Below, in pieces: positions 46,572-55,594 of a stretch of 64,000 bases of DNA. Source of the DNA: Agromyces kandeliae (lineage in GTDB: Bacteria; Actinomycetota; Actinomycetes; Actinomycetales; Microbacteriaceae); NCBI RefSeq assembly GCF_009674665.1, contig NZ_WKJD01000006.1, forward strand, positions 310,001 through 374,000, read 5' to 3'. The translations under genes and the position numbers were made by a program. The notes beneath the pieces are model-generated. The model worked only from the letters and a program-made list of their open reading frames with translations. It had not been told where the DNA came from and did not search any database. Within the stretch, counting starts at the first letter, position 1; every line of letters begins with the position of its first letter.

Positions 46572-46892
46572 TCAGCCGGCCTGTCTCCGGAGCTTGCGGC
46601 GCTCCCGCTCGGACAACCCGCCCCAGATGCCGAACCGCTCGTCGTTGGCGAGCGCGTACTCGAGGCACTCGGAACGGACCTCGCAGCCCGTGCAGATGCG
46701 CTTGGCGTCGCGCGTGGAACCGCCCTTCTCGGGGAAGAACGCCTCCGGATCGGTCTGCGCGCACAGCGCATCGGTCTGCCACGCCAGTTGGTTGTCGTCG
46801 TCTGCGACCCCGCGAACCCCCGGTACGCCGAGCCTCACGGGGTCGACGAACCAATCCTCAGGTACCCCAGAACGATATTCAGGCTTGCCCAT
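46572..46892 (-). CDS. whiB2: WhiB-family regulator, WhiB2/WhmD-like
   Basis: This 106-residue protein has the four iron-sulfur cysteines (Cys44, Cys67, Cys70, Cys76), the turn GIWGG (88-92) and a basic tail (RERRKLRRQAG). WhiB2/WhmD is needed for septation in mycobacteria, and its orthologue WhiB controls sporulation septation with WhiA in Streptomyces. The start at 46892 has GGGAG seven bases upstream; the longer frame to 46943 has no ribosome site and would run through the palindrome region. Proximity to DUF3499, manB and the glycosyltransferase supports WhiB2 over other subclasses. A perfect 18-bp palindrome lies 50 bases upstream. Confidence 0.9.
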   Translation of the reverse strand: MGKPEYRSGVPEDWFVDPVRLGVPGVRGVADDDNQLAWQTDALCAQTDPEAFFPEKGGSTRDAKRICTGCEVRSECLEYALANDERFGIWGGLSERERRKLRRQAG

Positions 46893-46941
46893 ATCGTCTC
46901 CCACCCAGTTGTACCGACATCCCCGAGGGGTGTGTCTCACC

Positions 46942-46959
46942 AATTACACCGGTGTAATT
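46942..46959. promoter_or_regulatory. Perfect 18-bp palindrome upstream of whiB2
   Basis: AATTACACCGGTGTAATT reads the same on both strands, is AT-rich against a GC-rich background, and lies 50-67 bases upstream of the whiB2 ATG in the 164-base gap after galE. With no loop it is not a terminator. It looks like a dimeric repressor or activator site with a central CCGG; the protein is unknown. Confidence 0.6.
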
Positions 46960-47056
46960 CGGTGGCGTCAAGTCGTGGATGGAGAACCCTCAATACCGCC
47001 TCGAGGCTTCACGCCGACCGCGACACGCTGGAGGCGTGTCCGAGTCGTGATCGGCC

Positions 47057-48025
47057 TCACCCGACGGCTGCCGCGCGGCGTGCCGACCACGCGCTGGCGA
47101 CCATCTCGCCGAGCGTGTGGCGCATCCGCCAGTCGAGGTCGCGAGCTGCGAGATCGCCCGACGCGACGATGCGCGCCGGGTCGCCGGCACGGCGGGGTCC
47201 GACCTCGGGGGTGAAGTCGCTTCCGGTCACCCGCGCGACCTCTCGCATGATCTCGCCGACCGACACCCCGTCGCCGGATCCGAGGTTGTAGACCGACTCG
47301 ATCGACTCGCCGGCGTCGAGACGGCGCGCGGCGGCCACGTGCGCGTCGGCGAGGTCGGCCACGTGGATGTAGTCGCGCACGCACGTGCCATCGGGCGTCG
47401 GGTAGTCGTCGCCGTTGATGCGCGGGGTGCGCCCCTCGAGCAGCGCGTCGAACACGAGCGGGAAGAGGTTGTGCGGACTCGGGTCGAACACCTCGTCGGT
47501 GCCCGAGCCGACGACGTTGAAGTACCGGAGCGACGTGTGGCGGAGGCCGGTCGCGCGCGCCTGGTCGGCGAGCAGCCACTCGCCGATCAGCTTGGACTCG
47601 CCGTACGGCGACTCGGGGCGCTTCGCCGTGCCCTCGGTCACGAGGTCGACGTCCGGCGTGCCGTAGACGGCCGCGCTCGAGGAGAAGACGATCCGATCCA
47701 CGCCGCTCGCGGCCATGGCGCCGAGGAGCCGCGCGGTGCCCGTGACGTTCTGCTCGTACGTGTGGAGGGGGCGCTGCACCGAGACCCCGGCGTACTTGAA
47801 GCCGGCGAGGTGGACGACGCCCCGGACGTCGTGCGCCTGCATGGTGTCCTCGAGGAGCGCGCCGTCGAGGATCGAGCCGTGGACGAAGGGCGAGCCCTCG
47901 GGGACGAAGGTCCTCCGACCCGAGGAGAGGTCGTCGACGACGACCGTGTCGATGCCCTGCGCCCGGAACGCGCGCACGACGTGCGCTCCGATGTAGCCCG
48001 CTCCCCCGGTGACCAGCCAGCTCAT
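47057..48025 (-). CDS. galE: UDP-glucose 4-epimerase
   Basis: This 322-residue extended short-chain dehydrogenase/reductase interconverts UDP-glucose and UDP-galactose. It has the NAD motif TGGAGYIG (6-13), the catalytic SSSAAVYG and Tyr/Lys of YGESK, and the substrate-loop segments NLFPLVFDALLEG and RDYIHVADLADAH. It could supply UDP-galactose for the nearby surface-glycan genes. GGAAGG lies upstream of the ATG at 48025. It is separated from whiB2 by the palindrome region and is probably its own unit. Confidence 0.93.
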   Translation of the reverse strand: MSWLVTGGAGYIGAHVVRAFRAQGIDTVVVDDLSSGRRTFVPEGSPFVHGSILDGALLEDTMQAHDVRGVVHLAGFKYAGVSVQRPLHTYEQNVTGTARLLGAMAASGVDRIVFSSSAAVYGTPDVDLVTEGTAKRPESPYGESKLIGEWLLADQARATGLRHTSLRYFNVVGSGTDEVFDPSPHNLFPLVFDALLEGRTPRINGDDYPTPDGTCVRDYIHVADLADAHVAAARRLDAGESIESVYNLGSGDGVSVGEIMREVARVTGSDFTPEVGPRRAGDPARIVASGDLAARDLDWRMRHTLGEMVASAWSARRAAAVG

Positions 48026-48080
48026 GTCCCGCCTTCCGCCGCCGGAGCTTCCGGCGTCGTGACGATGCTAGCGGCCGGGG

Positions 48081-48230
48081 TCAGGCGCGACGCAGCGGGG
48101 CCCGATCGACGTGACGCACGCGGTCTCGGATCTCGGGTCGGCCGTAGCCGTCCGAGTCGAGGCGGAGCAGCGTCGCGACGACGCCCCACACCGCGAGTCC
48201 GGCGATGATCAGCAGCACGATGATGTCCAT
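48081..48230 (-). CDS. 49-residue single-helix membrane protein
   Basis: The protein begins with one hydrophobic helix (MDIIVLLIIAGLAVWGVVAT, residues 1-20) and continues with LLRLDSDGYGRPEIRDRVRH and an Arg-rich end. Short proteins with this LRLDSDGYG pattern are, as I recall, common in related actinobacteria, but no role is known. GAGAAT seven bases before the ATG could be a leaderless -10. It is divergent from the GlxA-type regulator and shares its operator-like region. It is a small gene easily missed by length filters. Confidence 0.65.
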   Translation of the reverse strand: MDIIVLLIIAGLAVWGVVATLLRLDSDGYGRPEIRDRVRHVDRAPLRRA

Positions 48231-48247
48231 GGCAGGAATTCTCCGCC

Positions 48248-48276
48248 TTGCAAGATCCTGCCGAAAGTGGCAGACT
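48248..48276 (+). promoter_or_regulatory. Candidate promoter and operator of the glxA-type gene
   Basis: TTGCAA (48248-48253), a 17-base spacer and CAGACT (48271-48276) form a weak promoter facing the regulator. The inverted repeat CTGCC-N6-GGCAG (48258-48273) lies mostly in the spacer. The same half-site recurs as GGCAGG at 48231 and CCTGCC at 48296, suggesting several operator copies. Confidence 0.38.
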
Positions 48277-48328
48277 CGCCACTGATCGACACATTCCTGC
48301 CACCGTGTGGCGGTATCGAGGAGGATCC

Positions 48329-49285
48329 GTGCTCCAGACCATCGCGTGCATCGCCGTCCCCCAGATGGCACCGTTCGAGTTCGGCGTGATCTGCGAGGTC
48401 TTCGGCATCGACCGGTCCGAGCAGGGCGGCCCGTCGTTCGACTTCCACGTCGTCGCCGCGGAGCCCGGGCCCATCTCGACGAAGCTCGGCTTCGACGTCG
48501 TCGTGCACGAGGGACTCGAGGCCGCCGAGACCGCCGACCTCGTCGCCGTCCCCGCCTCGCTCATCGACGAGCCCGCCCACCCCGAGGTGCTGCGGGTCAT
48601 CCGCGACGCCGTCGACCGCGGCGCCTGGGTGCTGAGCGTCTGCTCGGGCGCCTTCACGCTCGGCCGCGCCGGCGTCCTCGACGGCCGCCGCGCGACCACG
48701 CACTGGATGTACACCGACCGCCTGGCCGAGATGTTCCCCGACACCGAGGTCGATCCCGACGTGCTCTTCGTGCAGGACGGCAAGGTCGTCACGGGCGCCG
48801 GCACCGCCGCGGGCATCGACGCGGCGCTGCACATCGTCCGCACCGAGCTCGGCGCGAGCGCCGCGAACATCGTCGCCCGGCGCATGGTCGTCCCGCCGCA
48901 GCGCGACGGCGGCCAGTCCCAGTTCATCCAGACCCCCGTCGTCGACGCCAGGAGCGACTCGTTCGCCCTCGTCACCGAGTGGATGCTCGAGCACCTCGAC
49001 GAGGACCTCACGGTCGACCGCCTCGCCCGCAAGGCGCTCATGTCGCCACGCACCTTCGCACGCAAGTTCCGCGCCGAGACCGGCACGACGCCGAACGCGT
49101 GGCTCAACCGCCAGCGCCTCCTCCGTGCGCAGCAACTGCTCGAGGAGACCGACCTGACCCTCGAGGAGATCGCCCGCGAGACCGGCTTCGGCGCCGCGGC
49201 CGTCATGCGCCACCACTTCGTGAAGACGCTGCAGACCACGCCGACCCAGTACCGACGGGTGTTCGGTCCGCGACAGGTCGGGTGA
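48329..49285 (+). CDS. GlxA-family transcriptional regulator (DJ-1/PfpI plus AraC)
   Basis: This 318-residue protein has an N-terminal class I amidotransferase-like domain (about 1-165, with SVCSGAFTLGRAGVLDGRRA carrying the nucleophile-elbow Cys) and a C-terminal AraC double helix-turn-helix (about 215-312; LARKALMSPRTFARKF and IARETGFGAAAVMRHHF). Members sense small metabolites and often activate nearby catabolic or stress genes; the ligand is unknown. The GTG at 48329 has GAGGAGGA upstream, which rules out the longer frame from 48248. Repeated CTGCC/GGCAG half-sites upstream suggest autoregulation. Confidence 0.87.
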   Translation: MLQTIACIAVPQMAPFEFGVICEVFGIDRSEQGGPSFDFHVVAAEPGPISTKLGFDVVVHEGLEAAETADLVAVPASLIDEPAHPEVLRVIRDAVDRGAWVLSVCSGAFTLGRAGVLDGRRATTHWMYTDRLAEMFPDTEVDPDVLFVQDGKVVTGAGTAAGIDAALHIVRTELGASAANIVARRMVVPPQRDGGQSQFIQTPVVDARSDSFALVTEWMLEHLDEDLTVDRLARKALMSPRTFARKFRAETGTTPNAWLNRQRLLRAQQLLEETDLTLEEIARETGFGAAAVMRHHFVKTLQTTPTQYRRVFGPRQVG

Positions 49286-49292
49286 CGGCGAG

Positions 49293-49310
49293 CGGATGCC
49301 GCGGCATCCG
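49293..49310. terminator. Perfect GGATGCC/GGCATCC palindrome between glxA-type gene and manA
   Basis: CGGATGCCGCGGCATCCG is a perfect 18-bp palindrome in the 46-base gap between two convergent genes. It could fold as a short terminator hairpin. It is another inverted pair of the word that recurs through the window. Confidence 0.4.
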
Positions 49311-49331
49311 TCGTCGATCACCGCGAGGTGC

Positions 49332-50576
<1,245 letters not shown>

Positions 50577-50682
50577 GCGAAGTGGGTTCCTTTCCCGGTT
50601 TGGGGCCAAACTACCAAGCCCTGCGCCGGCCGGCCGGTGGCTGCATACGCTCGGCCCATCCCCCGATGACTGAGGAGCAGCC

Positions 50683-51861
50683 ATGTCCTTCGAGCCGCTC
50701 GCGAGCGACTTCTACTCGTACGCGTCCCTGTTGACCGACCGCGAGCAGGAGGCGCTCACCGAGCTCCGCGCCTGGCTCGAGCGCGACGTCCGTCCGATCG
50801 TCAACGATCACTGGGAGCGCGCCGAGTTCCCCATGGAGGTCGTCAGGCCCCTCGCGGACCACGGCACGCTCGCGTTCGCGTGGGACGAGACGACGCCCTT
50901 CGAGAACTCCGCGGTCTTCCGCGGGTTCGTGGCGCTGGAACTCGCCCGGGTCGACGCGTCGATCGGCACGTTCGTCGGCGTCCAGAACGGGCTCGCGACC
51001 GGATCGATCTCCGTCGCCGGCTCCGCCGAGCAGCGGCGGGAGTGGATCCCGCGCCTCGCCTCCGGCGAGGTCGTCGGCGCGTTCGGCCTCACCGAACCGC
51101 TCTCCGGCTCCGACTCCGCACGCGGCCTGCGGACGACCGCACGGCGGGACGGCGACGAGTGGGTGCTGAACGGCGAGAAGCGCTGGATCGGGAACGCGAC
51201 CTTCTCGGACATCACGATCATCTGGGCGAAGGACGAGGCAGACGGCCAGGTCAAGGGCTTCATCGTTCCCACCTCGACGCCCGGGTACGCCGCCACGAAG
51301 ATCCAGGGCAAGATCAGCCTCCGGATGGTGCAGAACGCCGACATCACCCTCACCGACGTACGCGTTCCCGAGTCGCTCCGCCTGCAGAACGCGGACTCGT
51401 TCCGCGCCACGGCGGCGGTGCTCAGGCAGACCCGGGCCGAGGTCGCGTGGTCAGCGGTCGGCACGGCCATCGGCGCCTACGAGGCCGCCGTTCGCTACGC
51501 CACGGAGCGCGAGCAGTTCGGCAAGACCATCGGCTCGCACCAGCTGATCCAGGACCTGCTCGTGAAGTGCCTCGGCAACATCACGGCCTCGCTCGGCATG
51601 GTCGTGCGCGTCTCGCAGATGCTCGACGCGGGCGAGCAGCGCGACGAGCACTCGGCGCTGGCGAAGGCCTACGCGACGACCGCCATGCGCGAGACCGTCG
51701 CCTGGGCCCGCGAGGTGTGCGGCGGCAACGGCATCGTCCTCGACTACGACGTGGCCCGGTTCTTCGCCGACGCCGAGGCGCTCTACTCGTACGAGGGCAC
51801 GCGCGAGATGAACACGCTCATCGTCGGCCGTGCCATCACGGGCGAGGCGGCGTTCGTCTGA
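50683..51861 (+). CDS. Acyl-CoA dehydrogenase, glutaryl-CoA dehydrogenase-like
   Basis: This 392-residue flavoenzyme has the FAD-binding motifs GAFGLTEPLSGSD and WIGNATFSD, the C-terminal helical domain with EREQFGKTIGSHQLIQ, and the catalytic Glu371 in YEGTREMNTLIVGRAITG. The last motif is the position of the active-site Glu in glutaryl-CoA and short-chain acyl-CoA dehydrogenases; the SIGTFVGVQNGL segment also points to the glutaryl-CoA group. Exact substrate is uncertain. A GGAG site precedes the ATG at 50683; TACGCT lies upstream. No other beta-oxidation genes are nearby. Confidence 0.88.
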   Translation: MSFEPLASDFYSYASLLTDREQEALTELRAWLERDVRPIVNDHWERAEFPMEVVRPLADHGTLAFAWDETTPFENSAVFRGFVALELARVDASIGTFVGVQNGLATGSISVAGSAEQRREWIPRLASGEVVGAFGLTEPLSGSDSARGLRTTARRDGDEWVLNGEKRWIGNATFSDITIIWAKDEADGQVKGFIVPTSTPGYAATKIQGKISLRMVQNADITLTDVRVPESLRLQNADSFRATAAVLRQTRAEVAWSAVGTAIGAYEAAVRYATEREQFGKTIGSHQLIQDLLVKCLGNITASLGMVVRVSQMLDAGEQRDEHSALAKAYATTAMRETVAWAREVCGGNGIVLDYDVARFFADAEALYSYEGTREMNTLIVGRAITGEAAFV

Positions 51862-51897
51862 CCCGATGCTGCGGCCGGCCGGATCCGGCCGCCGCGA

Positions 51898-51903
51898 TAC
51901 CCT
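51898..51903 (+). promoter_or_regulatory. Leaderless -10 box at the head of the glycan cluster
   Basis: TACCCT ends seven bases before the ATG at 51911, and probably starts transcription of the two tandem ligase/polymerase-like genes. Confidence 0.42.
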
Positions 51904-51910
51904 TGTGCGC

Positions 51911-53275
51911 ATGACCCTCGGACGACGGCCGGTGCTGGAGAGCGCGTTCGCCACGTTCGTGTTCTTCACCGCGTTCGCCGGGCAGTTCTGGCGGAACCTC
52001 CTCGGCTGGTGGGGCTTCGGCGCGGTCGTCGCGGTCGTGCTGGTCGGCTCCGTCTGGCTCTGGGCCGCCCGACGACCCCGCCTGAGCTGGCGTCGGACGC
52101 CGAAGTCGACTCTGTTCCTCCTCGGCATCGCGACGCTCTCGCTCGCCTGGTCGCACTACCCGGGCGGCACCGCGCTCGGACTCGCGATCCTCTTCGTCAC
52201 CACGATCGCCGCACTCTCCCTCACGCTCTCGCTGGGCTGGCACGGCGTGCTCCGTGCGGCCGGCAGCGCGCTGAAGTGGGTGCTCGCGCTCTCGCTGCTC
52301 TTCGAGCTCTGGGTCGCCGTGTTCGTCCGCGAGCCGCTGCTGCCGAACTTCCCCGACTTCGACGCGTCGACCGGGGACCTGCCGATGGCCTTCTACTGGT
52401 CCCGCGCCATGCTCTTCGACGGGGGGCCGATCGAGGGCATCGTCGGCAACCGCAACCTCCTCGGCATGGCCGCGCTGATCGCCGCGATCCTCTTCGCCGC
52501 GCTGCTCGCGAGCGGAGGGATGCGCCGCGCCCAGGGCATCGGCTGGCTGGTCGTGAGCGGCCTGATCCTGCTGCTCACGCGGTCCGCCACCGTCGCGCTC
52601 GTCGGGGTGCTCGTGCTCGCGGCGTACGGGTTCGCGATGTGGGCCCGCCGGGTCGGCCCCGAGCGCCGCCGCACCGTCTACGTCACCGCGGCCGCCGCGC
52701 TCGTGGCATCCGTCGCCCTCGTCGGGCTGCTCTGGAACGCCCTGCTCGGCCTGTTCGGCAAGAGCGAGGACCTCACCGGCCGCCTCGACATCTGGGATTC
52801 GGTGATCGGCCTCGCCGCGGAGCGCCCGGTGCTCGGCTGGGGCTACATCGGCTACTGGCAGCCGTGGGTCGACCCCTTCGACGGCCTGGCGGTCCGCAAC
52901 GGCGTCGAGTACCTGCAGGCGCACAACGCCTGGCTCGACGTGTGGATGCAGCTCGGCGTCGTCGGACTCCTCGCCTTCGCCTCGATCGTCGTCGGCGCGC
53001 TCTGGAGGTCGTGGTTCCTCGCGGTCGACCGACCGAGGGACGAACGCGGGCACCCCGTCGGGTTCTCCGCGATCTCGCTCATCCCGCTGCTCGTCCTGGT
53101 CGCGCTGATCGGGCAGTCGCTCGCCGAGAGCCGGCTGCTCATCGAATCGGGCTGGATCCTGCTCCTCGCGATCGCGTGGGGGACCAAGCAGCGGCAGTGG
53201 TCGCCCGAACCGCTCCCGACCATGCCGCCGACCCGCTCGCCGAGGCGCTGGGCGCGCCCGGAGGTGCCCCGGTGA
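51911..53275 (+). CDS. O-antigen ligase/polymerase-like membrane protein 1
   Basis: This 454-residue protein has about 10-12 membrane helices and the Wzy_C/WaaL-type signature: a large outer loop with LTGRLDIWDSVIGLAAERP, then GWGYIGYW and AHNAWLDVWMQLGVVGLL (the H-N near the end of the loop). GNRNLLGMAAL is shared with its tandem neighbour. Such proteins polymerise or transfer lipid-linked glycans on the outer face of the membrane. The stop overlaps the start of the second copy (GTGA). Substrate unknown. Confidence 0.85.
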   Translation: MTLGRRPVLESAFATFVFFTAFAGQFWRNLLGWWGFGAVVAVVLVGSVWLWAARRPRLSWRRTPKSTLFLLGIATLSLAWSHYPGGTALGLAILFVTTIAALSLTLSLGWHGVLRAAGSALKWVLALSLLFELWVAVFVREPLLPNFPDFDASTGDLPMAFYWSRAMLFDGGPIEGIVGNRNLLGMAALIAAILFAALLASGGMRRAQGIGWLVVSGLILLLTRSATVALVGVLVLAAYGFAMWARRVGPERRRTVYVTAAAALVASVALVGLLWNALLGLFGKSEDLTGRLDIWDSVIGLAAERPVLGWGYIGYWQPWVDPFDGLAVRNGVEYLQAHNAWLDVWMQLGVVGLLAFASIVVGALWRSWFLAVDRPRDERGHPVGFSAISLIPLLVLVALIGQSLAESRLLIESGWILLLAIAWGTKQRQWSPEPLPTMPPTRSPRRWARPEVPR

Positions 53276-54543
53276 GGTCGGCCCTGCGCGAGTTCGCCGG
53301 CTCGGCGCGCTTCGCGCAGGCGGTGACGCTCATGTCCGTCGGGCTGGCGTTCTCGACGCACGCCGTGCGCGCCCTCGTGGGATGGCCCGGCCTCATCGCC
53401 GCACTGGCCACGCTCATCGTGCTCGCCGGCATCTCGCTCGTCGCGCGCTGGCGCGCGGTCGAGTGGTACGGCATCCTCCCGCTGACCATCCTCGTCTTCG
53501 TCGGATGGTGCGGCGCCTCGGTGATCTGGAGCGACACGCCGGGTCTCACCGTCCTCGGCGTCGGCTACCTCATCAGCTTCGGCGTGCTCGGGGTGTACAT
53601 CGCGCTCATGCGCGACACCATCCAGATCGTCCGCGCCTTCGGCGACGTGCTGCGGGTCCTGCTCGGCGTCTCGCTCGCGCTCGAGGTGCTCTCCGGCATC
53701 CTGCTCGACCTGCCGATCGCGTTCCTCGGCGTCCAGGGGAACATCGCCTCGCTGGGCCCGGTCCAGGGGATGTTCGGCTCGCGGAACCTGCTCGGCTTCG
53801 TGGCGCTCATCGGCCTGATCACGTTCATCGTCGAGTGGCGCACGCGCAGCGTCCGTCCCGGGCGCGCGATCGCCTCCGTGGTCCTCGCGAGCCTGCTGCT
53901 CCTGTTCTCCGGCTCCCCCACGACCTTCGTCGCCCTCGGCGTCACGCTGGTCGCGCTCGCCGCGCTCTTCGGCCTGCGCCGCGTTCCATCCGAGACGCGA
54001 TGGCGCTGGCAGCTCGCGCTGCTGATCTCCGCCGTCGCGATGCTCGTCGTCGGCTGGATCACGCGCATCCGCATCATCGAACTGCTCGACGCGCGCGGCG
54101 AGTTCGACGTCCGACTGGACGTCTGGCGCGAGGTCTCCCGCTACCTCGCGGTGAACCCGCTGCAGGGCTGGGGATGGGTCGGCCGCTGGCCCGATGCCGC
54201 GCCCTACGTCTGGGTCGAGCGCGGCGTCGGACGAGACCACTCGTCGGCGCTCAGCGCCTATATCGACGCGTACTTCCAGGTCGGGGTCATCGGCGCACTG
54301 CTCTTCGCCGGGCTCGTGGGCGTCGCGCTCGTCCGGGCGTGGCTCCTCGCCTCGTCGCGACGCAGCGTCGTCTACCTGTGGCCGGCCCTCGCGCTCGTCG
54401 CCCTCGCCGTCACGAGCTTCGCGGAGAGCTTCGCGCTGCTCGAGGGCGGCTGGATGCTGCTCGTCGTCTGCGCCGTGAAGGCCGCGCGCGACATGAGCTG
54501 GCGGGATGCGCTCGCGGGCGCCTCGCCCGCGAGACTGGCGTGA
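53272..54543 (+). CDS. O-antigen ligase/polymerase-like membrane protein 2
   Basis: This 423-residue protein is a diverged tandem paralogue of the preceding gene. It has about 10-11 helices, GSRNLLGFVALI (compare GNRNLLGMAALI), RLDVWREVSRYLAVNPLQGWG, and HSSALSAYIDAYFQVGVIGAL in the loop after it. The GTG at 53272 overlaps the upstream stop by four bases and has GGAGG before it. Two copies suggest that one acts as polymerase and the other as ligase, or that they act on different glycans; that split is inference. It ends 13 bases from the convergent glycosyltransferase. Confidence 0.84.
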   Translation: MRSALREFAGSARFAQAVTLMSVGLAFSTHAVRALVGWPGLIAALATLIVLAGISLVARWRAVEWYGILPLTILVFVGWCGASVIWSDTPGLTVLGVGYLISFGVLGVYIALMRDTIQIVRAFGDVLRVLLGVSLALEVLSGILLDLPIAFLGVQGNIASLGPVQGMFGSRNLLGFVALIGLITFIVEWRTRSVRPGRAIASVVLASLLLLFSGSPTTFVALGVTLVALAALFGLRRVPSETRWRWQLALLISAVAMLVVGWITRIRIIELLDARGEFDVRLDVWREVSRYLAVNPLQGWGWVGRWPDAAPYVWVERGVGRDHSSALSAYIDAYFQVGVIGALLFAGLVGVALVRAWLLASSRRSVVYLWPALALVALAVTSFAESFALLEGGWMLLVVCAVKAARDMSWRDALAGASPARLA

Positions 54544-54556
54544 GTCCGACCCGACG

Positions 54557-55594
54557 TCAGACGGGCTGGACGAGGTCGCGCAGCACGTCCTGGGCGCCCA
54601 GCCCGTAGCGCGTGTACCGGCCGGTCCGCCACTCGCGCAGCACCGGCCCGACTCGCCGGAAGCGCGCCGCGGGCAGGCCCGAGCGTGCGCGCTCGTGCGC
54701 GAGCTTGTCGCCCGCCACGGTCGCGACGAACTCCGGCGCGACCGTCCGTGCGCGCTCGGCGATCCCCGGCAGTCGCTCGGCGAGCGCGATCGCGCGCGCG
54801 AGCAAGCGGGCGTTGCGTTCGGAGCGCGGAGCACGGAGCCGGTCCAGCCGCCCGCCCCAGCCCAGGGCCGTCACGCCGATCTGGTTCGCTCCGTGCTGCC
54901 GATAGCCGATGAGCGGCTCCGGCCTGACCGCGACGCCGCCCGAGACGGATGCCACGATCGCCAGCCACTCGTCGTGGACCCAGCTCGGCGGGAACGGCGC
55001 CGCGAGCTCGACCAGCTCGCGCCGCAGCATCATGGTGGCGCCGGTCAGGAGGTTCCGACGGAGCAGCTCGTCGAACGCGGCCGCGCCGTCGACCGAGGCC
55101 CGGAGCGACTCGTCGATCCCGAGGGTGCCGAACAGGGTCGCCTCCATGGGGGCCCCGTCCGCATCGACCAGTTCGGCGTCGGCGGCCACGAGGCGCAGCG
55201 CCGGACGCTCCGCGAAGGCGGCGAGCGCCACGGCGATGCGGTCGGGACGCCACACGTCGTCCTGGTCGGACAGTGCGACGACGTCGCCGGTCGCTGCGCG
55301 GAGCGCCTGCTCGAAGTTGGCGGTGACGCCGAGCGGCTCGACGTTGCGGAGCACGACGAGCTCGACGGCGCCGCCGGCCTCGCGATGCTCCCGCACCGCC
55401 TGCTCGACGATCGCGACCGTGCCGTCGGTCGAGGCGTCGTCGCTCACGACGATCTCGTCGACCGGCCTCGTCTGCGCGAGGATCGTGCGGACCTGCTCGC
55501 CGACGAAGCGCGCACCGTTGTGCGTGCCGATCGCCACGGAGACCGTCGCCGCAGGGGCCTCCGGTCGCGACGCGGCATCCGCTCCGGTGCTCAT
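54557..55594 (-). CDS. Family 2 glycosyltransferase, rhamnosyltransferase-like
   Basis: This 345-residue GT-A enzyme has the nucleotide-binding VSVAIGTHNGARFV and VVSDDASTDGT (about 18-57), the metal-binding ALSDQDDVWRPDRI (about 110), and an acceptor region with PSWVHDEWLAIVAS. The DQDD form is frequent in rhamnosyltransferase-like enzymes; donor and acceptor are not proven. There is no membrane helix, so it works on the inner face. The ATG at 55594 overlaps the stop of the upstream glycosyltransferase by four bases (ATGA). Confidence 0.85.
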   Translation of the reverse strand: MSTGADAASRPEAPAATVSVAIGTHNGARFVGEQVRTILAQTRPVDEIVVSDDASTDGTVAIVEQAVREHREAGGAVELVVLRNVEPLGVTANFEQALRAATGDVVALSDQDDVWRPDRIAVALAAFAERPALRLVAADAELVDADGAPMEATLFGTLGIDESLRASVDGAAAFDELLRRNLLTGATMMLRRELVELAAPFPPSWVHDEWLAIVASVSGGVAVRPEPLIGYRQHGANQIGVTALGWGGRLDRLRAPRSERNARLLARAIALAERLPGIAERARTVAPEFVATVAGDKLAHERARSGLPAARFRRVGPVLREWRTGRYTRYGLGAQDVLRDLVQPV

